This document shows, in pieces, positions 19,629 through 28,905 of a DNA stretch of 64,000 nt. The translations under genes were made by a program, and so were the position numbers. This DNA comes from AWTP1-13 sp963827545 (GTDB lineage Bacteria > Pseudomonadota > Alphaproteobacteria > Rhizobiales > Hyphomicrobiaceae). Under the pieces are notes generated by a model. It was not told the origin of the DNA. It did no database searches and saw nothing but the letters and a program-made list of their open reading frames with translations. Numbering within the stretch: the first letter of the stretch is position 1; each line of letters starts with the position of its first letter. Location of the stretch: contig CAWHBI010000034.1 of NCBI GenBank assembly GCA_963827545.1, positions 44,026 to 108,025 of the forward strand. Direction: 5' to 3'.

Positions 19629-20285
19629 ATGAAATTCTTCGTCGACACGGCGGATGTCGCCGAGATCAAGGAACTGGCGGCCACCGGCCTGCTCGACGGC
19701 GTCACCACCAATCCTTCGCTGGTGGCCAAGGCCAAGCGTGACTTCAAGGAGGTCATCGCCGAAATCTGCGCCGCCGTGGCTGGACCGGTGAGCGCAGAGG
19801 TGGCCGCCACCGACGTCGAGGGCATGCTCAAGGAGGGCCGCGCGCTCGCCAGGATCGCCAAGAACGTAACGGTCAAGGTGCCACTGACCTGGGACGGGCT
19901 CAAAGCCTGCCGTGCCCTTACCGGCGACGGCACCATGGTCAACGTGACGCTGTGCTTCTCGGCCAACCAGGCTCTGATGGCCGCCAAGGCCGGGGCGACG
20001 TTCATATCCCCGTTCGTGGGCCGGCTCGACGACGCGGGACAGGACGGCATGGAGCTCGTTCGCGAGATCCGCACCATCTACGACAACTACGCAGACCTCA
20101 AGACGCAGGTCCTTGCAGCGTCGATTCGCAATGTCATGCATGTCAAGCAGGCGGCGATGATCGGTGCCGATGTGGTCACCGTGCCGCCCGCAGTGCTGCG
20201 TGCGCTGGTGCAGCACCCGCTCACCGACAAGGGACTCGAGCTCTTCCTCAATGACTGGAAGAAGACCGGACAGCGGATCGTGTGA
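19629..20285 (+). CDS. tal: Transaldolase / fructose-6-phosphate aldolase family
   Basis: A 218-residue short-form transaldolase: MKFFVDTADVAEIKEL, GVTTNPSLVAK, the Schiff-base Lys in ARIAKNVTVKVPLTWDG, VNVTLCFSANQALMAAKAGATFISPFVGRLDD, and the C-terminal VTVPPAVLRALVQHPLTDKGLELF block. It moves a dihydroxyacetone unit between sugar phosphates in the pentose phosphate pathway. The short form cannot be assigned to transaldolase or aldolase activity by sequence alone. A GTAGGCGC segment precedes the ATG; a large palindrome lies just upstream. Confidence 0.93.
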   Translation: MKFFVDTADVAEIKELAATGLLDGVTTNPSLVAKAKRDFKEVIAEICAAVAGPVSAEVAATDVEGMLKEGRALARIAKNVTVKVPLTWDGLKACRALTGDGTMVNVTLCFSANQALMAAKAGATFISPFVGRLDDAGQDGMELVREIRTIYDNYADLKTQVLAASIRNVMHVKQAAMIGADVVTVPPAVLRALVQHPLTDKGLELFLNDWKKTGQRIV

Positions 20286-20321
20286 CCCGGCTGCTGCTCC
20301 CGCTGCGTCGCCGCTGATTTG

Positions 20322-20528
20322 TCAGGCAGCCTTTTCAGCGAGCTGTGCCTCGCTGACCACCCGCTCGAAAGCTTCCGACGTACACTTGATGCGGTAAAGC
20401 TGCTTGCCACCTTCCACCGGAAGCTTGCGCACGATAGTGCACTCCCGGTTTGCCGCTGGAAAGCCCATTCGGCTCGGTTTGAAGTCAACCACCTGGCCGA
20501 CCTGGAATCTCTGGCTGGGCATAAGCAT
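20322..20528 (-). CDS. Small conserved hypothetical protein
   Basis: A 68-residue basic protein with the conserved pattern PSQRFQVGQVVDFKPSRMG, then ECTIVRKLPVEGGKQLYRIK and TSEAFERVVSEAQL. I recognise this as a family of short proteins frequent in Hyphomicrobiales, with no established function. The compact beta-rich layout could suit an SH3-like or RNA-binding fold, which is inference. The ATG at 20528 is chosen for the GTGGAG seven to eight bases upstream; the frame is open further, overlapping cspA. It follows cspA by about 100 bases on the same strand and may share its transcript. Confidence 0.85.
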   Translation of the reverse strand: MLMPSQRFQVGQVVDFKPSRMGFPAANRECTIVRKLPVEGGKQLYRIKCTSEAFERVVSEAQLAEKAA

Positions 20529-20631
20529 CGAACGCACTCCACTGGAAGGCAGGAAAGCGCCCTCCCGTTGCGGCAGGGCGCTTGGCAAGGTCAGGTCCGG
20601 CAGGGAACCCGATTCGTGAATGCAGCAGGCG

Positions 20632-20844
20632 TCAGGCTTTCTGTATTTGGCCAGCCTGCTTGCCGCGTCCGCGTCTGTCATCCTCCAGAACGAATGTGAC
20701 TTTGTCACCCTCATTGAGCGAGCGGATGCCCGCCTGCTCAAGCGCCGTGGCGTGCACGAACACGTCCTTGCCCCCGCCGTCGGGCTGAATAAAGCCGTAG
20801 CCCTTGGCGGTGTTGAAGAATTTCACGGTACCTGTGACGCGCAT
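20632..20844 (-). CDS. cspA: Cold shock protein
   Basis: A 70-residue single cold-shock domain. RNP1 is KGYGFIQP and RNP2 is DVFVHATAL, both RNA-contacting; the opening TGTVKFFNTAKGYGF is canonical. It would bind single-stranded RNA or DNA as an RNA chaperone. A GGGAAAAGGAACT segment upstream of the ATG supplies a strong ribosome binding site. The 5' region before the repeat at 21103 is about 260 bases and could hold a long leader as cspA-type genes often have; no specific leader motif was identified. Confidence 0.95.
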   Translation of the reverse strand: MRVTGTVKFFNTAKGYGFIQPDGGGKDVFVHATALEQAGIRSLNEGDKVTFVLEDDRRGRGKQAGQIQKA

Positions 20845-21102
20845 GTGGGGAGTTCCTTTTCCCAGTAAAGCGTGAGTATCGCCGGAGTTTGGGCCGCACG
20901 CTCGGCCCGTTACTCAGACGTGGGGAAGGCAAACCGCCCAGATGGGCAAGCAGCAAAACCACAGATCGTGAGGTTGCACCCCGACGAGGGGTGCACCGGC
21001 TGCGGGCGTCTATGAGCCAGGATGGCGGCGGAAGCAAGACACATGTGCGGCATCCGAAGAGGGACTTGCCCGACCGAAGAATTCGACGGGCGGCGTCGGG
21101 CT
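20845..21102. other. Promoter/leader region between divergent cspA and xerC
   Basis: About 260 bases without a convincing ORF. It lies upstream of cspA on the minus strand and would contain its promoter and leader. Beyond it, from 21103, comes the interspersed repeat that abuts xerC. Confidence 0.5.
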
Positions 21103-21247
21103 AGAGCTGGGTCGTTTCGGATTGAATCACTTTGCCTCAGCTGCAACGTGGCGGCCGAAGGGTGAAGCCTGCTCAATTCACGGATTTGAGAGCAAGATTC
21201 GCGCCCCATCATCGAAGCAAGTGCTTCGATCAGAAACGATCTTGCTT
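21103..21247 (-). repeat. Interspersed ~150-bp repeat, copy 1 (inverted)
   Basis: Read on the minus strand this begins with CAAGATCGTTTCTGATCGAAGC, then a palindromic GAAGC/GCTTCGAT stretch, and ends with TTCGGCCGCCACGTTGCAG followed by CCGAAACGACCCAGCTCT. It matches copies at 29919-30070 and 57585-57730 along most of its length. This copy is the most divergent and lacks part of the middle. It ends about 70 bases before the xerC start, so it may overlap that promoter. Confidence 0.88.
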
Positions 21248-21318
21248 CACTGCTGATGGTTTACCTTTCATTAACTCTTTCCGGCGGATGTTGCCAAGAC
21301 GTTCTGTTCGGAAAGCTC

Positions 21319-22281
<963 letters not shown>

Positions 22282-22366
22282 CCATTGTATTGCTTCCTTT
22301 GCACCGCATGCCATTTCCGCCACTCTGCTGCGACGCCGGGTGCCAGCCAGCCGGCAGGGAGGGCGA

Positions 22367-22798
22367 ATGCCGAATTGGGCGACCGACCGACTGGACCAGC
22401 TGGTGCGCGGCGACGCTGCCCTTCCACCAGTGACGCGGACCTTGCGTCTCGGCACGCTGGACTCATGGGGGCCCGGGTGGATCAAGAAGACGTGGTCGCC
22501 GGATGCTGATCTCCTGAACGTCGACGGTTCCTTGTTTGGGGGCTACATCGCTGCACTGGCGGATCAGGCTCTTACCTTCGCCGCCATGACCAGCATGCCG
22601 GATGGCATGGTGTTTCGAACCTTGAATTTGTCGGTCACGTTCCTGCGCGTCGGCAAGGCGGAGACAATCGGCATCGAAGCCCGGGTCACCTCGCAGACGC
22701 GCCAGATCATATCGACCTGGGCGGAGTTTGTGCGGCCTGATGGAAAGCTGATAGCGGAAGCCTCGGCGCAACAATTCCTTCAACCGGCGACAGGGTGA
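22367..22798 (+). CDS. PaaI-family hotdog thioesterase
   Basis: A 143-residue hotdog-fold protein. The FGGYIAALADQALTFAAMTSMP segment gives the central helix with the conserved Gly and Asp, followed by RTLNLSVTFLRVGKAETIGIEARV and a QIISTWAEFVRPDGKLIAEASAQQ end, typical of PaaI/YbgC-like acyl-CoA thioesterases. The substrate is not known. AGGGAGGG lies just upstream of the ATG at 22367, which starts about 85 bases after xerC. Confidence 0.88.
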   Translation: MPNWATDRLDQLVRGDAALPPVTRTLRLGTLDSWGPGWIKKTWSPDADLLNVDGSLFGGYIAALADQALTFAAMTSMPDGMVFRTLNLSVTFLRVGKAETIGIEARVTSQTRQIISTWAEFVRPDGKLIAEASAQQFLQPATG

Positions 22799-22846
22799 CG
22801 CCCGCCGACGTACAGTGGACGTCACTGTCAACCGGAGTTGGCTCCT

Positions 22847-23860
22847 TTGCCCGGCATCCAAAAAATTCTTTTCGCGGCCGCTATCCTTGTCAGCTTGGCC
22901 GCTGGAGCCCATGCGCAGGCGCCCGCCTGCACCGGCAAGAACGTTCTCGACGAGCTGCGCACGAACGATCCGCCGGCGCACGCGCGCATCCTGGCGGCGG
23001 CGGCCGCTACCGAGAACGCCAACGCCATCCTGTGGCGCATTGACAAGGCAGGCACCGCGCCCTCGTATCTCTTCGGCACGATGCATTTGACGGATGAGCG
23101 CATCAACGCCCTGTCCCCGGCTATCAAGGCAGCGCTGGCCAACTCGCGCCGGCTCGTCCTGGAGCTCGACGACCTTTCGCCCGGCGGGTTCATGAAGCTC
23201 ATCGCCGGGTCCCCGCAGCTCGTCAGGCTCATGATGTTCACCGATGGCCGCCGGCTCGATCAGCTGCTGGGGCCCGACGACTTCGCAAAAGTGAGCGATA
23301 TTCTTGCGCGCTACGGTGTGCCGGCCGTCGCCGCAGGACAGTTCCGCCCGTGGCTGGCGACGTTGTTGCTTGCGGTGTCGGGCTGCGAGCAGCGCCGCGT
23401 CGGTGCTGGCCTGCTGCCCCTTGATGCGCACCTGGCCAAGGACGCCGAAGGACGGGGGATCAGGGCGCTGGGCTTGGAGACGCTGGAATCGCAGTTCCGC
23501 GCGCTCGCCAGCGTGCCGGAGGCCGATCAGGTCGAGATGCTGAGATCGGGCGTGCGCTTCTACGATCGCATCGACGATCTGATCGAGACCATGGTGCAGC
23601 TTTACCTGCAGCGGCAGCTGGGCGCGATCTGGCCGCTGCAGCTGGTGCTGTCCGAGAAAGTGGGTGTGTCGGCCAAGGTGTTCCAATCCGCCGAGCAGAG
23701 CCTGCTCACCACGCGCAACCTTGGCATGCGCGACAAGGCCCTTGAGTATTTGGCGGATGGCAACACGTTCATGGCGGTGGGCGCACTACACTTGCCGGGC
23801 CGGCAGGGTCTGGTCGCGCTGCTGCGCGAGGCTGGATATACGCTGACGGCTATTGAATGA
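22847..23860 (+). CDS. TraB/GumN family protein
   Basis: About 337 residues. A signal peptide (PGIQKILFAAAILVSLAAGAHA) is followed by the TraB/GumN fold: ILWRIDKAGTAPSYLFGTMHLTDERI, the central GLLPLDAHLAKDAEGRGIRALGLETLESQ and the final NTFMAVGALHLPGRQGLVALLREAGY with its conserved GALHLPG loop. Members are thought to be Tiki-like metal proteases; bacterial substrates are unknown. TTG at 22847 is the proposed start: GGAG lies 9 bases upstream and the signal peptide begins there. A TTG at 22838 is too close to that GGAG. Confidence 0.88.
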   Translation: MPGIQKILFAAAILVSLAAGAHAQAPACTGKNVLDELRTNDPPAHARILAAAAATENANAILWRIDKAGTAPSYLFGTMHLTDERINALSPAIKAALANSRRLVLELDDLSPGGFMKLIAGSPQLVRLMMFTDGRRLDQLLGPDDFAKVSDILARYGVPAVAAGQFRPWLATLLLAVSGCEQRRVGAGLLPLDAHLAKDAEGRGIRALGLETLESQFRALASVPEADQVEMLRSGVRFYDRIDDLIETMVQLYLQRQLGAIWPLQLVLSEKVGVSAKVFQSAEQSLLTTRNLGMRDKALEYLADGNTFMAVGALHLPGRQGLVALLREAGYTLTAIE

Positions 23861-23918
23861 ACGCGCCTCGCCCGCTGCATCAGCGGTCCAAGGATGCCCT
23901 GCTTCAGGAGTAGAGTGG

Positions 23919-24617
23919 ATGACCAAGGCCGCACTGATCGTTGGCACAGGCTCTGGTATCAGTGCGGCATTCGCCCGCACGCTCAGCAGCAATGGCTACC
24001 GCGTGGCCCTGGCGGCTCGCGGGGTCGACAAGCTTGCCGTTCTGGCCAAGGCAACAGGCGCACTCACCATCGCCGCCGATGCGATAGATCCCGGCAGCGT
24101 CACCAAGCTCTTCGCCGAAGTGGATCGCGCCTTCGGCCGGCTCGATGTGGTGCTCTACAACGCCAGCTACCGCACGCGCGGTCCCTTCCTCGATCTCGAT
24201 CCCAAGGAGGTGGCAAAGTCGATCGAGGTGTCGGCCTTCGGGGGCTTCCTTGTCGCCCAGGAGGCGGCAAGGCGCATGGTCAAGCAGGGCGATGGCGCAA
24301 TTTTCTTCACCGGCGCCTCGGCCAGTGTAAAGGGCTACGCCCAATCAGCGCCCTTTGCGATGGGCAAGTTCGCTTTGCGCGGCCTGGCCCAGGCGATTGG
24401 GCGCGAGCTGCAGCCCAAAGGCATCCACGTGGCGCACTTCGTAATCGACGGCGGGGTCAGAAACCCCGGGCGCGGCCGCCAGGAAGGCCCCGGCGACATG
24501 CCCGACCACTTCCTCGATCCCGAGGCCATCGCCCACACCTACATGGCCGTGCTGAACCAGCCGCGCAGTGCCTGGAGTCTCGAGGTGGAGCTGCGGCCGT
24601 GGGTGGAGAAGTTCTAG
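23919..24617 (+). CDS. Short-chain dehydrogenase/reductase lacking the catalytic Tyr
   Basis: A 232-residue SDR-fold protein. It has a nucleotide-binding GTGSGISAAFART loop, DVVLYNASYR in place of the NNAG motif, and a GASASVKG strand with the usual Ser region. At the catalytic YxxxK position it reads Phe146-Ala-Met-Gly-Lys150, so the general-base Tyr is missing while the Lys is kept. A subgroup of SDRs with F-x-x-x-K and the following ALRxLAQ and PKGIHVAHFVIDG sequence exists, so this may be inherited and not a defect. Activity is uncertain. The ATG at 23919 has AGGAG 9 bases upstream. Confidence 0.88.
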   Translation: MTKAALIVGTGSGISAAFARTLSSNGYRVALAARGVDKLAVLAKATGALTIAADAIDPGSVTKLFAEVDRAFGRLDVVLYNASYRTRGPFLDLDPKEVAKSIEVSAFGGFLVAQEAARRMVKQGDGAIFFTGASASVKGYAQSAPFAMGKFALRGLAQAIGRELQPKGIHVAHFVIDGGVRNPGRGRQEGPGDMPDHFLDPEAIAHTYMAVLNQPRSAWSLEVELRPWVEKF

Positions 24618-24797
24618 CTCCACAATGACCAGTGTGAGCGATTTGCAATGCTGCGGGCCCGGTCGTGTTCGACGCACACCTTCCACCGTTGCATCAGCAG
24701 CCGAATCACGTAGCATACCGATGTCTAGGGAAAGCCTCGGGTGTGGCGCCCCTGCTCGCAATATCGCGGCAGGTAGCTATCATGCGCGAGGCCTCCC

Positions 24798-25130
24798 ATG
24801 CGGGTTCCCCAAGACTTACGAAAAGACCCTCTAGGTTGGTGTATTATTTTTGCGTTGGTGCTGCTCGTTATCTTCGCCCTGGCAAGGCCGGCGCGGTCGC
24901 ATTCGTGGTACGACCCGGATTGCTGCTCGGACCGTGATTGTGAGCCGGTCAGCGCCGTATCATTCGTGGCAAGCGACCCGAAATCGGTACCTGTCATGGT
25001 TGTCACGACGGGCTTCGGCACCAAGCCGGTAACCCCGCAGACCAAGATCAGGGAGAGCAAGGACAACAGGATGCACGCCTGCATCTATCAGGAGAAGCTC
25101 ATTTGCTTGTACCTGCCGCCCAGCAATTAG
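24798..25130 (+). CDS. Small exported Cys-containing conserved hypothetical protein
   Basis: A 110-residue protein with a hydrophobic N-terminal helix (WCIIFALVLLVIFALARPARS) and an exported domain starting HSWYDPDCCSDRDCEPV, a pattern recurring in small exported Hyphomicrobiales proteins. Two more Cys lie in the end CIYQEKLICLYLPP, so disulfides in the periplasm are likely. Function is unknown. Intergenic sequence from 24618 carries nothing else recognisable. Confidence 0.8.
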   Translation: MRVPQDLRKDPLGWCIIFALVLLVIFALARPARSHSWYDPDCCSDRDCEPVSAVSFVASDPKSVPVMVVTTGFGTKPVTPQTKIRESKDNRMHACIYQEKLICLYLPPSN

Positions 25131-25206
25131 CCGGGCCCGCTGGGGCAAGATCATTCCTGCCATCAACATGCAAGCCAAGTAGGGCGCCGCGCTGGCCTGG
25201 CTCGCG

Positions 25207-25590
25207 TCAATGAGATGACGCGCGCGCCCTGAAGTAGTGGGTAAGCTCGTCCGTGATGTTATTGGACGTCGGCCGCCTGTGGGCTGGGGGGTGCGACTGC
25301 CGGCGCTCGCCTTCCGGCGGCCAAGGCCCTGGTTCGACATATCCGAGCTCGGGCACCGCCTCGCGTCCCACTGGAAATGCGCCGATGCGGGAAGCCAGGC
25401 TTTGCAGCTCGTCCAAAACGGCCCGGCGCTTTGTCTCATGCTCGGCCGTGATGGTGCGTACGTCCATCATCAACTTGTCGTCGACGCGATTGAGCGCGTC
25501 CCTCAACGCCTTGAGCAGCGCCTGCTCGCTCGCAGCAATTTCGTTCAGCCGAACATGCATTTGCTCGACCAGCTGAAGCATTTTCGACAT
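25207..25590 (-). CDS. Conserved hypothetical coiled-coil protein
   Basis: A 127-residue protein with long amphipathic helices: LQLVEQMHVRLNEIAASEQALLKALRDAL followed by DDKLMMDVRTITAEHETKRRAVLDELQSLASRIGAFP. The HE-KRR-VL-ELQ-LA-RIG pattern recurs in a Hyphomicrobiales family of unknown function. The C-terminus is proline-rich and unstructured. The ATG at 25590 is preferred because it starts the helical part; the frame stays open further up. No partner gene is evident. Confidence 0.78.
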   Translation of the reverse strand: MSKMLQLVEQMHVRLNEIAASEQALLKALRDALNRVDDKLMMDVRTITAEHETKRRAVLDELQSLASRIGAFPVGREAVPELGYVEPGPWPPEGERRQSHPPAHRRPTSNNITDELTHYFRARASSH

Positions 25591-25966
25591 CGGGTAGACG
25601 CCCTCGCGATGTGCTGCCTGTCCGGAACGACGCAACGCGAATCAACTAGCCATAGTCGTAACTCAAACCATGGCGTCCCGTTGACCTGCCTGGGATTGTC
25701 TCCGGCCAAGGGACTCGAATGTCACGAAGGATACTAGGATATCCTGTATAGGATGTACAGCATCTGATTGGCGCCATTCCGTGGATTTGTGCTCGGTCAT
25801 CGGCGGCGCTGCCGAGGTGTGGCAGGCGGCCAATGCAGCTTTCTCTCCTCCACCATTCGTGAAGGACCTGAACCGAAATTGATTGGTATGACCATCCATT
25901 TCGCCCTATAACCATTCCAATTGCGGCCCCCAGAAGCCGCTCGCCGTTCTCTAGGAAGGCCCCGCG
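25591..25966. other. Intergenic region upstream of the hcr-like operon
   Basis: About 375 bases between divergent genes, with no ORF supported by motifs. It is less GC-rich in the middle, around 25730-25790, which would suit the promoter for the hcrC-hcrA-hcrB operon. No operator or terminator was identified. Confidence 0.45.
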
Positions 25967-26455
25967 ATGGCAACGATTATCGAGCTGACCCTCAATGGGC
26001 GAAAACGGGTCGATGCCGTGCCCGGCAACCGCTTGCTGCTCGATTACGTGCGGGAAACGGTCGGCCTGACCGGCACCAAGACTGGTTGCGACGGGGGCGA
26101 GTGCGGGGCCTGCACAGTGCTGGTCGACGACAAGCCGGTGCTTTCCTGCCTGACCCTCGCGGCCACGGCAGGGGGCAAGCGCGTCGACACCATCGAGTCG
26201 CTGGGCAAGGGCGGCGCGCTGTCGGCCGTGCAGCGCGGCTTCCACGAGAAGCTCGGCTCCCAGTGCGGCTACTGCACGCCAGGCTTCATCATGGCCTCCG
26301 CAGGCCTGCTGCGCCGCAATCCGCGCCCGACCGACAACGAAATCCGCGAGGCACTGGGCAGCAACATCTGCCGCTGCACCGGCTACGTGAAGATCATCGA
26401 GGCGGTGAAATATGCCTCGCGGCTGCTGTCCGCTGGCGAGGCGGTGAGCCCGTGA
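25967..26455 (+). CDS. hcrC: 4-hydroxybenzoyl-CoA reductase-like gamma subunit (2Fe-2S)
   Basis: A 162-residue iron-sulfur subunit of a xanthine-oxidase-family molybdenum enzyme. The N-terminal ferredoxin domain has the cluster motif CDGGECGACTVLVDD plus CLTL, and the C-terminal helical domain has CGYCTPGFIM and CRCTGYVKIIEAV, giving two [2Fe-2S] clusters. It resembles HcrC of Thauera through LLLDYVRETVGLTGTKTGCDGGECGACT and RNPRPTDNEIREAL. HcrC relays electrons to remove the para-hydroxyl of 4-hydroxybenzoyl-CoA. The downstream genes have the matching alpha and beta order. Exact substrate is inferred. Confidence 0.9.
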   Translation: MATIIELTLNGRKRVDAVPGNRLLLDYVRETVGLTGTKTGCDGGECGACTVLVDDKPVLSCLTLAATAGGKRVDTIESLGKGGALSAVQRGFHEKLGSQCGYCTPGFIMASAGLLRRNPRPTDNEIREALGSNICRCTGYVKIIEAVKYASRLLSAGEAVSP

Positions 26456-26480
26456 GGAGCCGACCCCTTCAGCATGGTGT

Positions 26481-26569
26481 CGTAGGGCGCAATAAGGCGA
26501 CAGCCGCATTGCGCCGCACTTGGGAACGGGTGCATCGGCGCAATGCGCTGCCGCTTATTGCGCCCTACG
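26481..26569. repeat. REP-like palindromic element between hcrC and hcrA
   Basis: Two arms, GTAGGGCGCAATAAGGCGACA and its reverse complement-like partner ending GCTTATTGCGCCCTACG, with CAATGCGC/GCATTGCGC inner parts, span 26481-26516 and 26536-26569. The form GTAGGGCGCAATAAGCG...CGCATTGCGCC is a well-known kind of extragenic palindrome. It lies in the gap between two genes of one operon, 26 bases after hcrC and 10 before hcrA. Confidence 0.88.
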
Positions 26570-26579
26570 GGAACACCGC

Positions 26580-28905
26580 ATGAACGAGATCGCGCCTGCG
26601 CACAACATCGGCGGCTACGTGCCCATGGTGGACGGGCCGGACAAGGTCTCGGGCCGCGCCAAGTACACCGCCGATTTCGTGGCACCGGGCATGCTTGCCG
26701 GGCGCATCTACCGCAGCCCCTATGCCCATGCCGAGATCATCGAGGTGGATGTCACGCAGGCGCTGAAGCTACCGGGCGTGCTGGCCATCGTCACCGGCGC
26801 CGATTGCGACAAGCCCTTCGGCGTGCTGCCGATCGCGCGCAACGAGTATGCGCTGGCGCGCGACAAGGTGCGCTACAAGGGCGAGCCGGTGGCGGCGGTG
26901 GCGGCCATCGACGAGGTCACGGCCGACAAGGCCATCCGCCTCATCAGGATGAAGGTGCGCGAGCTGCCCGCCTACTTCCGCGCGCAAGACGCGCTGGCGC
27001 CGGACGCCGTGCAGCTGCACGAGAAGAAGCCCGGCAACATCGAGCGCGACGTGCTGTTCGAGCTGGGCAACGTGACCGAGGGGTTCGCCGCGGCCGACCT
27101 GGTGCGCGAGGCGACGTACAACTGCGCTGAGGTGTGCCAGAACCAGATGGAGATGCACGCGGCTGTTGCCGACTACGACGCCGTGCGCGACCGGCTGACG
27201 GTGCATGCCAGCACGCAGGTGCCCTACTACGTGCATCTCATGCTGTCTCAGATCCTCGACATGGACATGTCGAAGATCCGCGTGGTCAAGCCGTTCGTGG
27301 GCGGCGGCTTCGGCTGCCGCACCGAGTGCCTCAACGTGGAGCTGATTGCTGCGCTGCTGGCGCGCAAGGTCGGCGGCACCGTGCGCATGGTGATCAGCCG
27401 CGAGGACACCTTCATCACCCACCGCGGCCGGCCCGAGACCGACATCCGCATGAAGATCGGCCTCTCCAACGCGGGCAGGATCACGGCCGTTGAGTGCGAG
27501 TGCATCCAGCGCGGCGGCGCGCACTCGGGCTACGGCGTGGTGACGATCCTCTACTCGGGCTCCATGCTCTACGCCATCTACGACCTCAACAACGTCAAGT
27601 ACATCGGCAAGCGGGTGCTGACCAATACCCCGCCGTGCGGCGCCTTCCGCGGTCACGGCACGGTGGACGTGCGCTTCGCGTTCGAGAGCCTGCTCGACGA
27701 GATGGCGGGCGAGATGAAACTCGACCCGATGGCGCTGCGCCGCGCGAACTTCCTGAAAGCGCCCACATTCACCGACAACGACCTGATGGTGAACAGCTAC
27801 GGGCTGCCCGAGTGCATCGACTGGGTGGAGCGCGAGAGCGGCTGGAAGGCGCGCAAGGGCAAGGCGCCTGAAAGGCAAGGGCCTCGGCTTTGCCTGCTCG
27901 CACTACATTTCCGGCGCGTCGAAGCCTGTGAACTGGACCGGCGAGCCGCACGCCACGGTGAAGCTGAAACTCGATTTCGACGGCTCCATCGTCATCCTCA
28001 CCGGCGCCGCCGACATCGGCCAGGGCTCGTCCACCATCCTGGTGCAGACCGTTGCCGAGGTGATGGGCCTCGACATTTCCCGCGTGCGCATCGTGTCGGG
28101 CGACAGCGAGGTGGTGCCGAAGGACAACGGCTCCTATTCCTCGCGCGTGACTTTCCTGGTCGGCAACGCGGCCATCGATGCGGCCAACAAGCTCAAAGCC
28201 CTGATGATCGCCGCCGCCGCGCGCAAGCTCGACGCCGCGCCACAGGACATCGAATGCCTCGGCGAGGTCTATCGTGCGGGCGCGCAGGACAAGGGGCTCA
28301 CCTTCGAGGACGTGGTGGCAGAGGCGCTCAAGGACGACGGCACCATCACCGTGACGGGCAACTACTCCACCATTCCGGAATCGCATGGCGGCAAGAAGTA
28401 TCGCGGCGCCGCCATTGGCGGCACCATGGGCTACAGCTACTCCGCCCAGGTCGTGGAAGTGACGGTCGACGAGGAGACCGGCGAGGTCACCGTCGACAAG
28501 GTGTGGGTGGCGCACGACTGCGGCAAGGCGCTGAACCGCTTGACAGTCGAGGGCCAGGTGCAGGGCTCGGTGTGGATGGGCATGGGCCAGGCCATGAGCG
28601 AGGAGGCCGGCTACCACGACGGCCTGCTGGTCACGGCCAACATGCTCGACTACCGCGTGCCGACCATCCAGGATTCGCCGCCCATCGAAGTCGGCATCGT
28701 CGAGAGCAACGACCCGCACGGGCCGTTCGGGGCCAAGGAGGCGGGCGAGGGCTCGCTGGCGGCGTTCCTGCCGGCGCTGACCAACGCCATCGCCGACGCC
28801 ACTGGCCTGCGCTTCAATGATCTGCCGGTGACGCCAGACCGGGTGTTTGCGGCCGTCGAGAAGCGTGAGCGGACGAGGACCGGAAAACGAAACGGAGGCG
28901 CCTGA
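26580..28905 (+). pseudogene. hcrA: 4-hydroxybenzoyl-CoA reductase-like alpha subunit, one frameshift
   Basis: Molybdopterin-binding large subunit of the xanthine oxidase family. The first part (26580 to about 27865, 430 residues) contains YTADFVAPGMLAGRIYRSPYAHA, the KPFVGGGFGCRTECLNVEL and PPCGAFRGHGTVDVRFAFE loops. After about 27868 the family sequence continues one base further on as KGKGLGFACSHYISGASKPV, through GAADIGQGSSTI and SYSSRVTFLVGNA, to the PFGAKEAGEG motif with the active-site Glu, and stops at 28905. Deleting one base of CGCCTGAAAGGC restores 774 residues, close to HcrA. The stop overlaps the hcrB start (TGATG). Either a sequencing insertion or a real loss. Confidence 0.85.

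Noticed and set aside
27769..28719. Minus-strand ORF of 316 codons
   Set aside because: Antisense shadow of the hcrA C-terminal half.
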